Counted from the first letter of the stretch, positions 6,163 to 14,576 are shown. The stretch: 21,340 nucleotides of DNA from Clostridiales bacterium (GCA_016303065.1 JAEDMJ010000032.1:1-21340); one strand, 5' to 3'. Translations and numbers: made by a program. Notes: generated by a model from the sequence alone, not told the origin.

Positions 6163-7881
6163 ATGAAGAAATTCACCTTCGGAGTTCCGGAAAAGCTTGT
6201 TCCCTCGCTGTTTTGCGACGGGTTCAACTACGTTGAAACGGACACTGCATATCCCGCATCCAATTTTTCCTTTAAGAAAATCGCCTCCGGCTGTGTTGTC
6301 GAGTTTCCGATCGAAGACGACTGCCGCATTTTCGGCTTCGGATTACAGCTTAAACAGTTTGAACACAGGGGAAGAAAGCTGCGGCTGGACGTTAACGCCG
6401 ATCCGATCTCCGGCGACGGCGAAACCCACGCTCCCGTTCCCTTTTTTGTCACCAACAAGGGCTACGGAATGTATTTTGACACGGCGCGCTATGCCGAATT
6501 TTACTGCGGCAAGCAGAAAAATTCGAACAGCGGAGTTTCCCGCTCCGTCGGAGGGTCTGCCGGCAGCGAGTCGGAGCTTTACGCCGTCAGACAGGACAAA
6601 GACCTTATAATGAGCGTCAGGATCCCCGCCGCGGCAGGCATCGACGTTTATGTCATTGAGGGCGGCACCATAACCGAAATCGTCAGCCAGTACAATATGC
6701 TCTCCGGCGGCGGTCCGGAGGTTCCGGAGTGGGCCCTCGGTCTGCTGTACCGCTGTTACTACCAATGGGACTCCGAAAAAGTGAAAGCGGCGGCGGATTA
6801 TTTCCGAAGCAGCGATATTCCCTGCGACATAATCGGTCTGGAGCCCGGCTGGCACACCCACGCCTACTCCTGTACCTATAAATGGAGCGACAAATACCCG
6901 GATCCGGACGGATTCATCTCTTACCTGAAGGACCGCGGGTTTCACATCAATCTCTGGGAGCACGCCTTCGTGCATCCCGACGCGGAATTTCACGACGAGC
7001 TGGCGCCCTATTCCGGCGACTGGCTGGTCTGGGGCGGCCTTGTCCCGGATTTTGCCCTTCCGGAGGGCCGGAAGATCTTTGCGGACAACCACCGCGAGAA
7101 TCTGGTCGCGCGCGGCATCGACGGTTTCAAGCTTGACGAGTGCGACTCAAGCGACTTCACCGGCGGCTGGAGCTTTCCCCTGTCCAGCGAGTTCCCGTCC
7201 GGTCTGGACGGAGAACAGTACCATTCCCTTTTCGGAACTCTCTACGCCAAAACCATCATGGAAGCCCTGGGCAGTCACCGGACGCTTTCCGAAGTCCGCC
7301 ATATGGGAGCCCTCGCCGCGCCCTATCCCTTCGTTCTGTACAGCGATCTTTACGATCACCGTGACTTTATCCGCGGCACGGTCAACTCCGGTTTCTCCGG
7401 TCTGCTCTGGGCTCCGGAGTTCCGCCATGCGGAAACAAAGGAGGATTGCATCCGAAGGATGCAGTGCATCGTGTTCTCCTGTCAGTGCCTCGTAAACGCA
7501 TGGAACTACGACGGCATTCCCTGGGTGATCTTCGATTGCGAGGAGGAGGTGCGGGCGCTGATCAAGCTCCGCTACCGTCTGATCCCCATGCTCAAAAAAG
7601 CGTTTGATACCTACCGCTCCACCGGCAAGCCCCCCATCAGGGCGCTTGTCATGGACTTCACCGGCGACGAAAAAACCTTCACGGTGGACGATGAATATAT
7701 GTTCTGCGAGGATCTGCTGGTCGCCCCCATAACGGCCGGCTCCGGTTCCGAGCGCGACGTCTATCTCCCGCGGGCTGCAAGATGGGCCGATTTCTTTACC
7801 GGTGAAGAGATACAGGTCCCCGAAAGCGGCGTTGTCCACGTAAAAACCGAAAACATCCCCGTCTATAAGCGGCTCTCCTGA
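6163..7881 (+). CDS. Glycoside hydrolase family 31 enzyme (alpha-glycosidase)
   Basis: A 572-residue cytoplasmic glycosidase (no signal peptide). An N-terminal beta-sandwich (about residues 1-180, with APVPFFVTNKGYGMYFDTARYAEF near 90-113) precedes a TIM barrel. The barrel starts with VPEWALGLLYRCYYQWDSEKV near 187 and includes CDIIGLEPGW (221-230) and GFHINLWEHAFVHPD (259-273). The catalytic nucleophile is Asp325 in GIDGFKLDEC, the GH31 signature. The acid/base is probably one of the Asp in YSDLYDHRDF (393-402), a less usual version. The C-terminal part (EDLLVAPITAGSGSERDVYLP then WADFFTGEE) is the standard GH31 distal sheet. At 572 residues it is shorter than many members. Substrate specificity (alpha-glucoside, xyloside, galactoside or sulfoquinovoside) cannot be assigned. 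It is a single-gene unit with its own promoter and terminator. Confidence 0.93.
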   Translation: MKKFTFGVPEKLVPSLFCDGFNYVETDTAYPASNFSFKKIASGCVVEFPIEDDCRIFGFGLQLKQFEHRGRKLRLDVNADPISGDGETHAPVPFFVTNKGYGMYFDTARYAEFYCGKQKNSNSGVSRSVGGSAGSESELYAVRQDKDLIMSVRIPAAAGIDVYVIEGGTITEIVSQYNMLSGGGPEVPEWALGLLYRCYYQWDSEKVKAAADYFRSSDIPCDIIGLEPGWHTHAYSCTYKWSDKYPDPDGFISYLKDRGFHINLWEHAFVHPDAEFHDELAPYSGDWLVWGGLVPDFALPEGRKIFADNHRENLVARGIDGFKLDECDSSDFTGGWSFPLSSEFPSGLDGEQYHSLFGTLYAKTIMEALGSHRTLSEVRHMGALAAPYPFVLYSDLYDHRDFIRGTVNSGFSGLLWAPEFRHAETKEDCIRRMQCIVFSCQCLVNAWNYDGIPWVIFDCEEEVRALIKLRYRLIPMLKKAFDTYRSTGKPPIRALVMDFTGDEKTFTVDDEYMFCEDLLVAPITAGSGSERDVYLPRAARWADFFTGEEIQVPESGVVHVKTENIPVYKRLS

Positions 7882-7906
7882 ATTTCAAAAAAAACGCCCC
7901 CGGGGC

Positions 7907-7949
7907 AAAGCGCGGTGCGCCGAAAATTTCGGCGCGCCGCGCTTTTTTT
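7907..7949 (+). terminator. Terminator of the GH31 gene
   Basis: AAGCGCGGTGCGCC and GGCGCGCCGCGCTT pair with a single G-T across a short loop rich in A and T, followed by TTTTTTT. It lies 25 bases after the stop codon. The stretch from 7950 to about 8100 shows no gene or clear signal. Confidence 0.9.
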
Positions 7950-8104
7950 CATTCCAGAGACCGCGCCGGAACCGCCGGCGCTTCTTCACAGAGCCCCCGG
8001 GCCAAGTCCCCCGCCCGCCCCGCCGGAGCCTTCGTACGGGGCGAAAAAAGTATAAAGGTCTTAAAAACAGGGCTCATAAACGCTCAAAATTGTTAAAATC
8101 CATG

Positions 8105-8133
8105 TTGAAATCCTGTATCAAAGATGATATACT
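8105..8133 (+). promoter_or_regulatory. Promoter of the TIM-barrel/acyl-CoA synthetase gene
   Basis: TTGAAA (8105-8110) and TATACT (8128-8133) are 17 bases apart. The predicted transcript starts near 8140, giving a leader of about 85 bases. Confidence 0.8.
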
Positions 8134-8151
8134 AATCATATGTATATTTAA

Positions 8152-8173
8152 GTCAGAGCGCCATCGCTTTGAC
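8152..8173. promoter_or_regulatory. Inverted repeat in the 5' leader
   Basis: GTCAGAGCG-CCAT-CGCTTTGAC has nine-base arms with one G-T mismatch, about 12 bases downstream of the predicted transcription start. It could be a repressor operator or a leader hairpin. No T run follows, so it is not a terminator. Confidence 0.5.
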
Positions 8174-8226
8174 ACAAGGATCTGTAAAGCGGCTGTAAAC
8201 AAAACAAAGAAAAAGGACCCTAATTT

Positions 8227-10761
8227 ATGAAGATTGCGTTTTCCACACTCGGGTGCCCTGATTTTTCCTGGACCGACATTTATTCTCTGGCGAAGGATTT
8301 CGGTTTTCACGGAATTGAAATAAGAGGTCTGGGCGAAAACATTTTCTCCGGAAGCAATTCTCCCTTCGTTCCGGAAAAGCTGGAAAAAACAGCGGCGCAG
8401 CTTAAAAAGCTCAAGCTGGAAATTCCCTGTCTGTCCTCCGGCTGCGCGTTCCGCTATGCCGACAAGCACGAAGAGACGATTGCGGAGCTGAAAAAATATA
8501 TCGCTCTCGCCCACGAGCTCGGCACTCCGTATATCCGCGTGCTGGGCGACCTCACGGCGGAACCCACCACCGATTTTGACGACGAATGCGTCATCGAACC
8601 GCTGAAGCTCCTCGGCCCCATCGCACAGGAGGCAGGCGTCACACTTCTCATCGAAACAAACGGCGTTTACTCCGACACAAAGCGCCTTGCAGACGTTCTT
8701 TCCAAGATCGCCTGCGACGGCGTCGCCGCCCTTTGGGATTTCAACCACCCCTACCGCTTCAACGGCGAGCTTCCCGAAACGACAATCACAAATCTCGGCG
8801 CCTACATAAAATACGTCCACATAAAGGACTCCGTCGTTGAAAACGGAAAAATCGTTTACAGGCTTGTGGGCGAAGGCGATCTGCCGCCCATGGAAAGCTA
8901 TATGAAAGCGCTGCGCTCTCTCAATTACGAGGGCTATATCTCTCTTGAATGGATGAAGCAGTACGCTCCCGAGCTTTCCGACGCCGGCATCGTGTTCCCG
9001 CACTTTGCCCACTTCATGGCCCAGTACACCGGCGTTTCACAGACGGACGGACACCTTATCTCCAACGCCGCCGGCACGGGCAAATACGTGTGGCCCAAGA
9101 ACCAGCTCATCGACCTCACCTTCCCCCAGGTTCTCGACCGTATGTGCGAGGAATTCCCCAACCAGTACGCTTTCCGCTACACCGAGTGCGATTACACAAG
9201 AACATATCCCGAATTCCGCGACGACGTGGACACCTTCGCCCGCGCGCTCATCTCAATGGGTGTCAAACAGGGCGACCATGTCGCCATCTGGGCCACAAAT
9301 GTTCCGGCGTGGTACATCACGTTCTGGGCCACCGTAAAGATCGGCGCGGTCCTCGTCACGGTCAACACGGCCTATAAGATTCACGAGGCCGAATACCTCC
9401 TCCGCCAGTCCGACACGCATACCCTCGTCATGGTCGACGGATACAAGGATTCCGACTACGTCGGCATAATCAGGGAGCTCGTCCCCGAGCTTGCTTCTCA
9501 CGAGGCCGGAAAGCCGATCCATTCGCGCAGGCTGCCGTTTTTGCGCAACGTGATCACGGTCGAATCCGAGCAGCCCGGCTGTCTTACCTGGGACGCCGCC
9601 TTTGCTTTGGCCGACAAGACCCCGGTCGACGCGGTTTACCGCCGCGCATCGATGATAAACAAGCACGACGTGTGCAATATGCAGTACACCTCCGGAACCA
9701 CTGGCTTTCCCAAGGGCGTTATGCTGACGCACTACAACGTCGTCAACAACGGCAAAGCCATCGGCGACTGCATGGATCTGTCCACTGCCGACCGCATGAT
9801 GATCCAGGTTCCCATGTTCCACTGCTTCGGAATGGTGCTTGCAATGACCGCCTCGATGACCCACGGTGTGACCATGTCCCCGATCCCCGCATTCTCCCCC
9901 AAAAAGGGACTTGCGTGCATCAACAGGGAAAAGATAACCTGTTTCCACGGCGTTCCCACAATGTTCATTGCAATGCTGAACCACGAGAACTTTGAAAAGA
10001 CCGACTTCTCACATATGCGCACAGGTATCATGGCAGGCTCTCCGTGCCCGATAAAGGTCATGGAGGAAGTCGTCGAAAAGATGCATATGCCCGAGATCTG
10101 CATCACCTACGGACAGACAGAGGCCTCTCCCGCAACCACGATGTCGAAAACGACCGATCCGCTGGAGCTGCGCTGCACCACAGTCGGCCAGTCCATGTTC
10201 GCGGTGGAGACGAAGATTGTCGACCCCGAAACCGGCGAGGAAGTTCCCGACGGTGTGGACGGCGAGTTCTGCGCCCGCGGCTACAACATTATGAAGGGCT
10301 ATTACAAAATGCCCGAAGCCACCGCCGCCGCCATCGACAGCGAAGGCTGGCTGCACTCCGGAGATCTTGCAAGGCGGCTTGAAAACGGCTATTACAAGAT
10401 AACCGGGCGCATCAAGGACATGATAATCCGCGGCGGCGAAAACATCTATCCCAAGGAGATAGAGGACTTCCTCTACACCAATCCCAAAGTCAAGGACGTG
10501 CAGGTCATCGGAGTGCCGGACAAACAGTACGGCGAAGAGATCATGGCGTGCATCGTGCTCAACGAGGACGTTACGGCTTCCGAGGAAGAGATCAGGGCGT
10601 TCTGTCTTGCGAACATGGCCAAGCACAAGTGCCCAAGGTATATACGCTTTGTGAAAGGCTTCCCGATGAACGCCGCGGGCAAAATCCTCAAATACAAGAT
10701 GCGCGAGGAAGCGGTGGAGTACCTGAATCTCCAGGCGGACGCCAAAATCGTCACAGCGTAA
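8227..10761 (+). CDS. Fusion: sugar phosphate isomerase/epimerase TIM barrel + AMP-forming acyl-CoA synthetase
   Basis: An 844-residue two-domain protein. Residues 1-268 form a xylose-isomerase-like TIM barrel (MKIAFSTLGCPDFSW start) with the expected metal ligands Glu143 (LLIETNG), Asp171 and His174 (WDFNHP), His198 (YVHIKDS) and Glu241 (ISLEW). A linker near 270-290 leads to an AMP-binding ligase: ATP loop YTSGTTGFPKG (487-497), YGQTEAS (628-634), HSGDLA (710-715), the hinge TGRIKDMIIRGGENIYPKEIE (726-746) and the C-terminal catalytic lysine in NAAGKILK (Lys819). The ligase would activate a carboxylate as acyl-AMP and pass it to CoA; the acid is unknown, probably medium-chain or branched. 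Both halves keep their catalytic residues and the frame is uninterrupted, so this is a true fusion. AAGGA precedes the ATG. It is a monocistronic unit. Confidence 0.93.
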   Translation: MKIAFSTLGCPDFSWTDIYSLAKDFGFHGIEIRGLGENIFSGSNSPFVPEKLEKTAAQLKKLKLEIPCLSSGCAFRYADKHEETIAELKKYIALAHELGTPYIRVLGDLTAEPTTDFDDECVIEPLKLLGPIAQEAGVTLLIETNGVYSDTKRLADVLSKIACDGVAALWDFNHPYRFNGELPETTITNLGAYIKYVHIKDSVVENGKIVYRLVGEGDLPPMESYMKALRSLNYEGYISLEWMKQYAPELSDAGIVFPHFAHFMAQYTGVSQTDGHLISNAAGTGKYVWPKNQLIDLTFPQVLDRMCEEFPNQYAFRYTECDYTRTYPEFRDDVDTFARALISMGVKQGDHVAIWATNVPAWYITFWATVKIGAVLVTVNTAYKIHEAEYLLRQSDTHTLVMVDGYKDSDYVGIIRELVPELASHEAGKPIHSRRLPFLRNVITVESEQPGCLTWDAAFALADKTPVDAVYRRASMINKHDVCNMQYTSGTTGFPKGVMLTHYNVVNNGKAIGDCMDLSTADRMMIQVPMFHCFGMVLAMTASMTHGVTMSPIPAFSPKKGLACINREKITCFHGVPTMFIAMLNHENFEKTDFSHMRTGIMAGSPCPIKVMEEVVEKMHMPEICITYGQTEASPATTMSKTTDPLELRCTTVGQSMFAVETKIVDPETGEEVPDGVDGEFCARGYNIMKGYYKMPEATAAAIDSEGWLHSGDLARRLENGYYKITGRIKDMIIRGGENIYPKEIEDFLYTNPKVKDVQVIGVPDKQYGEEIMACIVLNEDVTASEEEIRAFCLANMAKHKCPRYIRFVKGFPMNAAGKILKYKMREEAVEYLNLQADAKIVTA

Positions 10762-10793
10762 AAATCCCGGAAATTTTTCGGTACAGTTTCGCA

Positions 10794-10836
10794 AAAAGCG
10801 GAAAGCCTTTTCCAATCCGAAGGGCTTTCCGCTTTT
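10794..10836 (+). terminator. Terminator of the fusion gene
   Basis: AAAAGCGGAAAGCC pairs perfectly over 14 bases with GGCTTTCCGCTTTT across a 15-base loop. It lies 33 bases after the stop codon and separates this unit from the eut promoter. Confidence 0.88.
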
Positions 10837-10865
10837 GTGCGGAGCTCCGTCGCGTACAATAACGG

Positions 10866-10894
10866 TTGACAAATCGAAAAAACAGTGGTATACT
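10866..10894 (+). promoter_or_regulatory. Promoter of the eut operon
   Basis: TTGACA (10866-10871) and TATACT (10889-10894) are separated by exactly 17 bases, close to consensus. It lies about 88 bases before the eutA start. Confidence 0.88.
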
Positions 10895-10900
10895 TTACCG

Positions 10901-10946
10901 CAAAGAGGACAAAGGCGCCCTGACGGGCAGACCTTTGTCCTCTTTG
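10901..10946 (+). promoter_or_regulatory. Long hairpin at the 5' end of the eut transcript
   Basis: CAAAGAGGACAAAGG (10901-10915) and CCTTTGTCCTCTTTG (10932-10946) pair perfectly over 15 bases. The loop holds a second small helix GCCC-TGAC-GGGC (10917-10928). The hairpin begins about where transcription should start and is followed by TATTTT. It may be an attenuator, a binding site for an RNA-binding regulator, or a 5' stabilising stem. The leader is too short for an adenosylcobalamin riboswitch. Confidence 0.65.
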
Positions 10947-10981
10947 TATTTTGCAGACAGCCAAAGTTAAGGCGGCGGAAT

Positions 10982-12391
10982 ATGGACAAGCTCAGGACGC
11001 TTCTCAGCGTCGGAATAGATATCGGAACGACCACAACTCAAATTCTTTTCACGCGCCTCACCATGGAGACAAGCGGGGGTTACGGCTGCGTTCCCAAAAC
11101 CGAGATCACCGGAAAAGAGATCGTCTACCGAAGTCCGATATACTTTACTCCCCTCAAAGACGACCGGATAGACGGCGAGGGAACGGCGGAAATCATCCGC
11201 ACCGAGTACGCCGCCGCGGGCTTTTCCCCGCACGACATCGATACCGGCGCCGTCATCATAACCGGGGAAAGCGCCCGCCGCCGCAACGCAGCGTCCGTAA
11301 TATCCGCGGCGGCGCAGCTCTGCGGAGATTTTGTGGCCGCGGCGGCGGGGCCCGACCTTGAATCCTGTCTTGCGGGAAAGGGTTCCGGATGCTGCGAGCT
11401 GACGAAAAAATACGAATACATCGGCAAAAACATCTGCAACCTTGACATCGGCGGCGGCACGTCAAACCTCGGCGTGTTCTGCGGCGGAAAAGACGTTTCC
11501 GCCGCGTGCCTTGACATCGGCGGACGGCTTATACGGATTTCCGGCGGCCTCGTCACATATATCGCGCCGAAGCTGTCCGTTCTGCTCAAAAAGCACGATA
11601 TCGTCCTCCGCCCCGGAGATACTCTCTCCGGGGACATGGCCGGCAAAATCTGCGCTCTGCTGACCCGGATTTTAGAGGCGGCCTGCGGTCTCAGAGAGCC
11701 CGACGGCGACCTTGCCTTAATGCTGTGCACAAAAGCGCTCCCGGCGGCGCCGGACTTTTTCACTTTTTCCGGAGGGGTCGCCGACTGCATCTCCTCCGGG
11801 CCGGCTGACTTCCGGTACGGTGACATCGGCGTGTACCTTGGCAGAGCGCTCAGGCGTTCACGCTTTTTTGAAAGCGGAAGGGTGATCGCTTCCGCCGAAA
11901 CAATGCGCGCGACCGTCATCGGAGCGGGAAGCTATACGCTGAACCTGTCCGGAAACACCATTTTCAAAAACAACGTCTCTTTTCCGATCAAATCCCTCCC
12001 CGCAGCTTATGTCAGTCTGGAAACTCCGGAGGATCTGGAGAATTTCGCCCTTTCCTGCCGCGACAGTCTCCGGAAAACCAGGAGCCTATATTCAAAAAAC
12101 GCCGCGCTGGCCTTCGGGGGCTTCCGTTCGCCCACCTTTGCCCAGTGCGAACAGATCGCCGACGCAATTGCCGGGAACGCATATGTGAAGGGCGAAGAGC
12201 TTGTCGTACTGATACGCGAGGACTGGGCAAAGGCGCTGGGACAGGCGCTTCTCCGAAGACTCGGAAAGAACGCAAAGCTTCTGTGCGCGGACAATCTGAA
12301 TGTGTCCGCGGGCGATTTCGTCGACATCGGCGCCCCCGTCAAGGGCGCGAACGCAATACCCGTTATAATCAAAACTCTTGTTTTCGGTTAA
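10982..12391 (+). CDS. eutA: Ethanolamine ammonia-lyase reactivating factor EutA
   Basis: A 469-residue actin-fold ATPase that exchanges damaged cobalamin from ethanolamine ammonia-lyase and so restores its activity. The N-terminal phosphate loop GIDIGTTTTQ (residues 11-20) and the second nucleotide motif NLDIGGGTSNLGVF match EutA, as does the length (about 467 in enteric bacteria). The middle segment ITGESARRRNAASVISAAA is the EutA region corresponding to DdrA-type reactivases. I chose the ATG at 10982 because it starts the conserved sequence; the longer open frame upstream covers the promoter and hairpin. An AAGGCGG stretch precedes it. It is the first gene of eutABC, 13 bases before eutB. 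Confidence 0.95.
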   Translation: MDKLRTLLSVGIDIGTTTTQILFTRLTMETSGGYGCVPKTEITGKEIVYRSPIYFTPLKDDRIDGEGTAEIIRTEYAAAGFSPHDIDTGAVIITGESARRRNAASVISAAAQLCGDFVAAAAGPDLESCLAGKGSGCCELTKKYEYIGKNICNLDIGGGTSNLGVFCGGKDVSAACLDIGGRLIRISGGLVTYIAPKLSVLLKKHDIVLRPGDTLSGDMAGKICALLTRILEAACGLREPDGDLALMLCTKALPAAPDFFTFSGGVADCISSGPADFRYGDIGVYLGRALRRSRFFESGRVIASAETMRATVIGAGSYTLNLSGNTIFKNNVSFPIKSLPAAYVSLETPEDLENFALSCRDSLRKTRSLYSKNAALAFGGFRSPTFAQCEQIADAIAGNAYVKGEELVVLIREDWAKALGQALLRRLGKNAKLLCADNLNVSAGDFVDIGAPVKGANAIPVIIKTLVFG

Positions 12392-12404
12392 GGAAGGTGG
12401 GTCA

Positions 12405-13766
12405 ATGAACTTAAAATGTACGCTTTACGGGGAGGTTTATTCCTTTTCCTCGGTCAAAGAGGTTCTGGCCAAAGCCAACGAACCCAAAAGCGGCGATATG
12501 CTCGCGGGCGTCGCCGCTTCGTCCCCCAGGGAGCGAATGGCGGCAAAGCTGGTGCTTTCCCAGCTCACGGTCAGGGATATTACGGAGAACCCTTCCGTTC
12601 CCTATGAAGCCGACGAGGTGACAAGGATAATTCTTGACGATCTGGATCAAAACGTCTATTCTTCGCTGGCGGGGCTTTCAATAGGCGAGCTCAGGGAAAA
12701 AATCCTCTCATACGGGTCGGACGGGGCGGCGCTTCTCCGAATGTCCCGCGGACTGTCAAGCGAAACGATTGCGGCCGCCGCAAAGCTTATGGGCAACCTC
12801 GACCTGATCTACGCCGCAAATAAAATACATCCCACCGCCCACTGCTGCACGACGATCGGCCGGAAGGGGATTTTTTCCTCCCGCGTACAGCCAAATCACC
12901 CTACGGACAGCGTCAAGGGCGTGACGGCTTCCCTGCTTGAAGGGCTCAGCTACGCCTCCGGCGACGCAGTTCTCGGCCTCAATCCGGCCATTGACACCGT
13001 GGAAAGCACAACCGCAATACTGCGGCTTTTGAACGACGTGAAAGAGCGGTACGGCATTCCAACTCAGACATGCGTCCTCTCCCACATCTCCACCCAGATC
13101 AAAGCGGCCCGCTCCGGAGCTCCCATGAACCTTTGCTTCCAGAGCATAGCGGGAAGCGAAAAAGCCCTGAACAGCTTCGGAACAAGCGCCGAAATGCTTG
13201 CCGAGGGACTTGCCGTCATGGAGGAATACTCCCTGGCACAGGGCCCCGATTATATGTATTTTGAGACCGGACAGGCCTCCGAACTGTCCTCGGACGCAAA
13301 TTTCGGCACGGACCAGCAGACGATGGAGAGCCGCTGCTACGGACTTGCAAGGCATTATCACCCTTTTCTCGTAAATACCGTGGTGGGATTTATGGGGCCC
13401 GAATATCTCTACGACGGAAAGCAGATCATGCGCGCGGCGCTTGAGGACGTTTTCTGCGGGAAAATGCACGGTCTTCCCATGGGCTGTGACTGCTGCTATA
13501 CAAACCACGCTCAGGCGGACCAGAACGACATCGACAGCCTTATCACTGTCATAGGCGCCGCCGGATGCTGCTATGTCATGGGCGTCCCGTCGGCCGACGA
13601 CGTAATGCTGATGTATCAGTCCACCGGTTTTCACGACATCCAGGCGGTCAGAGAGATCCTCGGCCTGCGCCCGATCCCGGAATTCGAAGCCTGGGCGGAA
13701 AAACTGGGAATTCTTGAAAACGGAAAACTCGGCAGAAACGCCGGCGACCTGACCATCTTCGAATAA
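12405..13766 (+). CDS. eutB: Ethanolamine ammonia-lyase, large subunit EutB
   Basis: A 453-residue TIM-barrel catalytic subunit that converts ethanolamine to acetaldehyde and ammonia with adenosylcobalamin. The length equals the well-studied Salmonella enzyme and the known active-site residues fall at the same numbers: Arg160 and Gln162 (SSRVQPN), Asn193 (LGLNPAID), Glu287 (YFETGQ) and Asp362 (MGCDCCYTNH), so the enzyme should be active. The start at 12405 follows a GGAAGGTGG sequence; the slightly longer open frame has no support. It is translated from the same message as eutA and eutC. No microcompartment shell genes are adjacent, so acetaldehyde is probably released in the cytoplasm. Confidence 0.97.
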   Translation: MNLKCTLYGEVYSFSSVKEVLAKANEPKSGDMLAGVAASSPRERMAAKLVLSQLTVRDITENPSVPYEADEVTRIILDDLDQNVYSSLAGLSIGELREKILSYGSDGAALLRMSRGLSSETIAAAAKLMGNLDLIYAANKIHPTAHCCTTIGRKGIFSSRVQPNHPTDSVKGVTASLLEGLSYASGDAVLGLNPAIDTVESTTAILRLLNDVKERYGIPTQTCVLSHISTQIKAARSGAPMNLCFQSIAGSEKALNSFGTSAEMLAEGLAVMEEYSLAQGPDYMYFETGQASELSSDANFGTDQQTMESRCYGLARHYHPFLVNTVVGFMGPEYLYDGKQIMRAALEDVFCGKMHGLPMGCDCCYTNHAQADQNDIDSLITVIGAAGCCYVMGVPSADDVMLMYQSTGFHDIQAVREILGLRPIPEFEAWAEKLGILENGKLGRNAGDLTIFE

Positions 13767-13778
13767 GGAGGAAATCTC

Positions 13779-14576
13779 GTGAAAGGCTTCACCTTCAGCG
13801 GGCAGTCCGACCCGCTGGACTGCAATATCACCGGCATCCCCATGCACGAATTCGTTCAGACCGATTCCCCCGCACATCCGGAAATCCTCAAAGAGCTGAA
13901 AGCCGCCACCCCGGCCCGTATCGGCTCAGGACACGCCGGAGCCAGGTACAACACTCTCTGGAGCCTGCGTTTTCAGGCGGATCAGTACGCCGCCGCAGCG
14001 GCAGTCTCGCTGGAGTGTCCGTCCGACGCGGCGGAAAAGCTCGGAATGTTTGAGATTCAGACAAGGTGCCGCGACAAATACGAAATGCTGACGCGGCCCG
14101 ATCTCGGACGTCTTTTTGACGGCGAAACCCAAAAGCTCATCTCCGAAAAATGCCTTCACGGCCCCGACGTTCAGATTTTCGTCGGCGACGGGCTTTGCCC
14201 TCCGTCGGTTATGGCGAACGTCCCGGATATGCTTCCGGCGATCCGCGCAGCTCTGGAATACGAGGGGATAAGCGTCGGCACTCCGTTCCTTGTGCGGTAC
14301 TGCCGTGTGAACACCGTCCGGACTGTGGCGGAGCTTCTCAGGCCAAAAGTGACCGCCGTACTCATAGGCGAACGTCCCGGTCTGCTCACGGCCAAAAGTA
14401 TGTCTGCATACATCGCCTATAACGCGGGCTACAATATGAGCGAATCGGATTACAATGTCGTCAGCAATATAAGCAGCGACGGCATGCCCCCCATTGAAGC
14501 CGCCGCATACATCACGGAAATTATTATGGCGATGCTCGAACAAAAGACAAGCGGCTACGGCCTCAAACTCTCCTGA
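13779..14576 (+). CDS. eutC: Ethanolamine ammonia-lyase, small subunit EutC
   Basis: A 265-residue small subunit that completes the cobalamin site with EutB. It starts with GTG, preceded by AAGGAGG with a seven-base gap, 12 bases after eutB. Diagnostic stretches are ARIGSGHAGARYNTLWSLRF, the TRCRDKYEMLTRPDLGR turn, FVGDGLCPPSV (usually DGLSA in the family), LIGERPGLLTAKSMSAYI and NISSDGMPPIEAA. It is somewhat shorter than the enteric protein (about 298) because the N-terminal extension, which in enteric bacteria helps solubility and microcompartment targeting, is reduced. That fits a shell-less system. Confidence 0.95.
   Translation: MKGFTFSGQSDPLDCNITGIPMHEFVQTDSPAHPEILKELKAATPARIGSGHAGARYNTLWSLRFQADQYAAAAAVSLECPSDAAEKLGMFEIQTRCRDKYEMLTRPDLGRLFDGETQKLISEKCLHGPDVQIFVGDGLCPPSVMANVPDMLPAIRAALEYEGISVGTPFLVRYCRVNTVRTVAELLRPKVTAVLIGERPGLLTAKSMSAYIAYNAGYNMSESDYNVVSNISSDGMPPIEAAAYITEIIMAMLEQKTSGYGLKLS

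Noticed and set aside
8074..9012. A 312-codon minus-strand open frame
   Set aside because: It is antisense to the TIM-barrel domain and the promoter of the fusion gene, with no protein-like motif.
10762..10981. Adenosylcobalamin riboswitch upstream of eutA
   Set aside because: The leader from the predicted start to the eutA ATG is only about 80 bases and no B12-box-like sequence was seen; the aptamer needs roughly 200 bases.
12756..13877. A 373-codon minus-strand open frame
   Set aside because: It is antisense to eutB, which is certain from active-site residues; the translation shows no known domain.
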